Below are positions 62,670 through 64,000 of a stretch of 64,000 bases of DNA, one piece after another (position 1 is the stretch's first letter; the number at the start of each line of letters is the position of its first letter). The notes beneath the pieces were generated by a model. It ran no database searches and was not told the DNA's origin. It worked only from the letters and a program-made list of their open reading frames with translations. A program made the translations under genes and the position numbers. The DNA lies in NCBI GenBank assembly GCA_016125165.1, contig WGMH01000001.1, positions 124,001 through 188,000 on the forward strand. Reading direction: 5' to 3'. This DNA is from Alphaproteobacteria bacterium. GTDB lineage: Bacteria > Pseudomonadota > Alphaproteobacteria > Micropepsales > Micropepsaceae.

Positions 62670-63197
62670 TCACCCCATCCCCGCGCCCTGTGCGCACACC
62701 GCTTCATCGAGGCGGGGACGGCGGACGGTGCCGGAGAGGGTGACGAGTGCGCCCTGCTTCAGCGAAAGCCCAAGCACACGCGAGGCATCCACCGGCCCCG
62801 GAAATTTCAGGCGGCCCGGCGGCAGGCGCGTGAAGCCGACGCGCGCGTAATAGGGTTCATCGCCAACCAGTATGATCACGGCGTGGCCAAGCTCTTTCGC
62901 GGCGGCGATGCCCTTGCGCATGAGATCGATACCGATGCCGCGCCCGCGCTGCGCGGACTGCACGGCGAGCGGTCCCAGAAGCAGCGCCGGATCGTTGCCC
63001 ACAAGGATCGGCCAGAAACGCACCGAACCGCGCAGCACGCCATCTTCCACCGCGACAAAAGCGAGCGAGGCTTCCTGCGCCACACCTTCGCGCAAGCGAT
63101 AGGCAGACTTGGCGTAGCGTCCCGGCCCGAATGCCGCGGCATTCAGTGCTTCGACCAGCGGCGCATCCTCGGCGCGTTCCTGACGGATTTCCCACAT
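62670..63197 (-). CDS. GNAT family N-acetyltransferase
   Basis: A 175-residue acetyltransferase. The acetyl-CoA-binding motif A is LGPLAVQSAQRGRGIGIDLMRKGIAAAKELG, matching R-x-x-G-x-G/A, preceded by the strand GSVRFWPILVGNDPALLLG, followed by VGDEPYYARVGFTRLPPGRLKFPGP. The pattern is that of the YhbS branch. The substrate is unknown. Divergent from the SDR at the right edge. Confidence 0.9.
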   Translation of the reverse strand: MWEIRQERAEDAPLVEALNAAAFGPGRYAKSAYRLREGVAQEASLAFVAVEDGVLRGSVRFWPILVGNDPALLLGPLAVQSAQRGRGIGIDLMRKGIAAAKELGHAVIILVGDEPYYARVGFTRLPPGRLKFPGPVDASRVLGLSLKQGALVTLSGTVRRPRLDEAVCAQGAGMG

Positions 63198-63265
63198 GCT
63201 CTTTCCAATCGGGGCCGCGCGCCGCTAGGCTCCGGCGCAAAGCAAAACCGGATGGAGGTAATCTC

Positions 63266-64000
63266 ATGGGCGTGTTGGATGGCAAGGTCGTTCTGGTCAC
63301 GGGCGGCGCCAACGGCATAGGCAAGGAATGCGCGCTTCTGGCCGCGAAAGAAGGCGCAAAGGTCGTTGTAAACGATCTGGGCGGCGCGGTTGCGGGCGGC
63401 GACGAGGGCGATGCCGGCCCTGCCGAAAAGGTGGCGCAGGAAATTCGCAAGGCCGGCGGTGAGGCCGTTTCCAATTCCGACAGCGTGACGAGCCGACCCG
63501 GCGTGGCGCGCATGATCGAGCAGGCCATGGACTCGTTTGGGGGCCTGCATTCGATCATCAATCCCGCGGGCATCCTGCGCGATACGATGTTCCACAAGAT
63601 GACCGATGCCGACTGGGATCAGGTGATCGAGGTGCATCTGCAGGGCAGCTACAATGTCTGCAAGGCGGCGGTGAACCATTTCCGCGAGCAGCAGGAAGGT
63701 TCCTTCGTGCTCTTCACCTCCACCTCCGGCCTTATCGGCAATGTCGGGCAGGCGAATTATTCCGCCGCCAAGATGGGCATTGTCGGCCTCTCGCGCATTC
63801 TGGCGATGGAAGGGGCACCGAAAAACGTGCGCTCCAACACCATCGCGCCCTTCGCCTGGACGCGCATGATCGCGACCATCCCCGTGAAGGACGAAGCATC
63901 GGCCAAGCGCGTGGAGCGCATGAAGAACATGATGCGCGCCGATCAGGTGGCGCAACTGGCCGTGGGCCTTGCCTCGCCCGCCTGCAAGGATGTGAACGGG
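63266..64000 (+). CDS. SDR family dehydrogenase, C-terminus beyond window
   Basis: The first 245 codons of a short-chain dehydrogenase. The cofactor motif is VTGGANGIGKECA, followed by NDLGGAVAGGDEGDAGPAEKV (an insert seen in MaoC-linked and multifunctional-enzyme-type SDRs), FTSTSGLIGNVGQANYSAAKMGIVGL with the catalytic Y-x3-K, and NTIAPFAWTRM. It resembles the hydroxyacyl-CoA dehydrogenases of the MFE2 type. Good GGAGG nine bases upstream of the ATG. Open at the window edge. Confidence 0.93.
   Translation, partial: MGVLDGKVVLVTGGANGIGKECALLAAKEGAKVVVNDLGGAVAGGDEGDAGPAEKVAQEIRKAGGEAVSNSDSVTSRPGVARMIEQAMDSFGGLHSIINPAGILRDTMFHKMTDADWDQVIEVHLQGSYNVCKAAVNHFREQQEGSFVLFTSTSGLIGNVGQANYSAAKMGIVGLSRILAMEGAPKNVRSNTIAPFAWTRMIATIPVKDEASAKRVERMKNMMRADQVAQLAVGLASPACKDVNG

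Overview
The window is a high-GC bacterial chromosome segment, almost certainly from an alphaproteobacterium. Pointers are the petABC cytochrome bc1 operon, divergent ubiK and lgt, the order DUF1285 / Nudix CoA pyrophosphatase / DUF6111 / CCA-adding enzyme opposite moxR / DUF58 / DUF4159, and an ilvE neighbour of a PetP/PetR-like regulator pair. No rRNA, tRNA, CRISPR array, transposase or phage structural gene was seen, so the genus cannot be fixed from the sequence alone.

Layout. 1-1.74 kb: blaR1-like M56 sensor (cut by the window edge) and blaI-like repressor. 1.87-8.2 kb: uvrB followed by an accessory block made of a RelE/HigB-type toxin-antitoxin pair, a second copy of the uvrB 3' end, a two-gene CBASS-type antiphage operon (CD-NTase with AGS-C domain plus S-4TM pore-forming effector) that is visibly poorer in GC, and a gene remnant. 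8.3-12.7 kb: small proteins, two cold-shock genes, two paralogous secreted proteins, a GST and aqpZ. 12.7-21.9 kb: glnD, trpS, a pteridine-reductase-like SDR, folB, uvrC, pgsA, moaD, moaE and a DMT transporter. 22-25.6 kb: ilvE opposite a MarR / response regulator / histidine kinase operon. 26-37 kb: TetR, proC, YbjN, ubiK, lgt, an NDUFAF7-like methyltransferase, pgeF, prs, an orphan HsdR-N nuclease-like gene, mmcQ-like, cupin, rplY, pth, ychF. 37-45 kb: two MaoC hydratases, a dienelactone hydrolase, a TetR/SnoaL pair with its operator, and a methylthioadenosine salvage cluster (mtnP, apt, mtnA, aldolase-dehydrogenase). 45-49.8 kb: petABC with a class B3 metallo-beta-lactamase-like gene translationally overlapping petC, then a PIN toxin with an unusual antitoxin. 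49.8-62.5 kb: trmL, hemF, terC, PP2C phosphatase, the cca operon, and the moxR operon. 62.7-64 kb: GNAT acetyltransferase and a truncated SDR.

Working together: mtnP, apt and mtnA recycle 5'-methylthioadenosine to adenine nucleotide and methylthioribulose-1-phosphate, for which the neighbouring class II aldolase fused to a dehydrogenase is the natural next enzyme. Cytochrome bc1 and its probable regulators (PetP/PetR-like) are both present but about 20 kb apart. The accessory genes (toxin-antitoxin pair and CBASS beside uvrB, HsdR-N orphan, PIN pair) are small defence-type insertions in an otherwise housekeeping region.

A family of dispersed paired palindromes (TGTCAT ... ACCCAG, then inverted CTGGGT ... 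ATGACA) fills many of the intergenic gaps in the right two-thirds of the window; other hairpin families occur near 5.0, 26.9, 28.8, 36.0 and 37.2 kb. The start codons given are my choices; many genes overlap by 4 bases (ATGA, GTGA or TTGA), which decides several of them.
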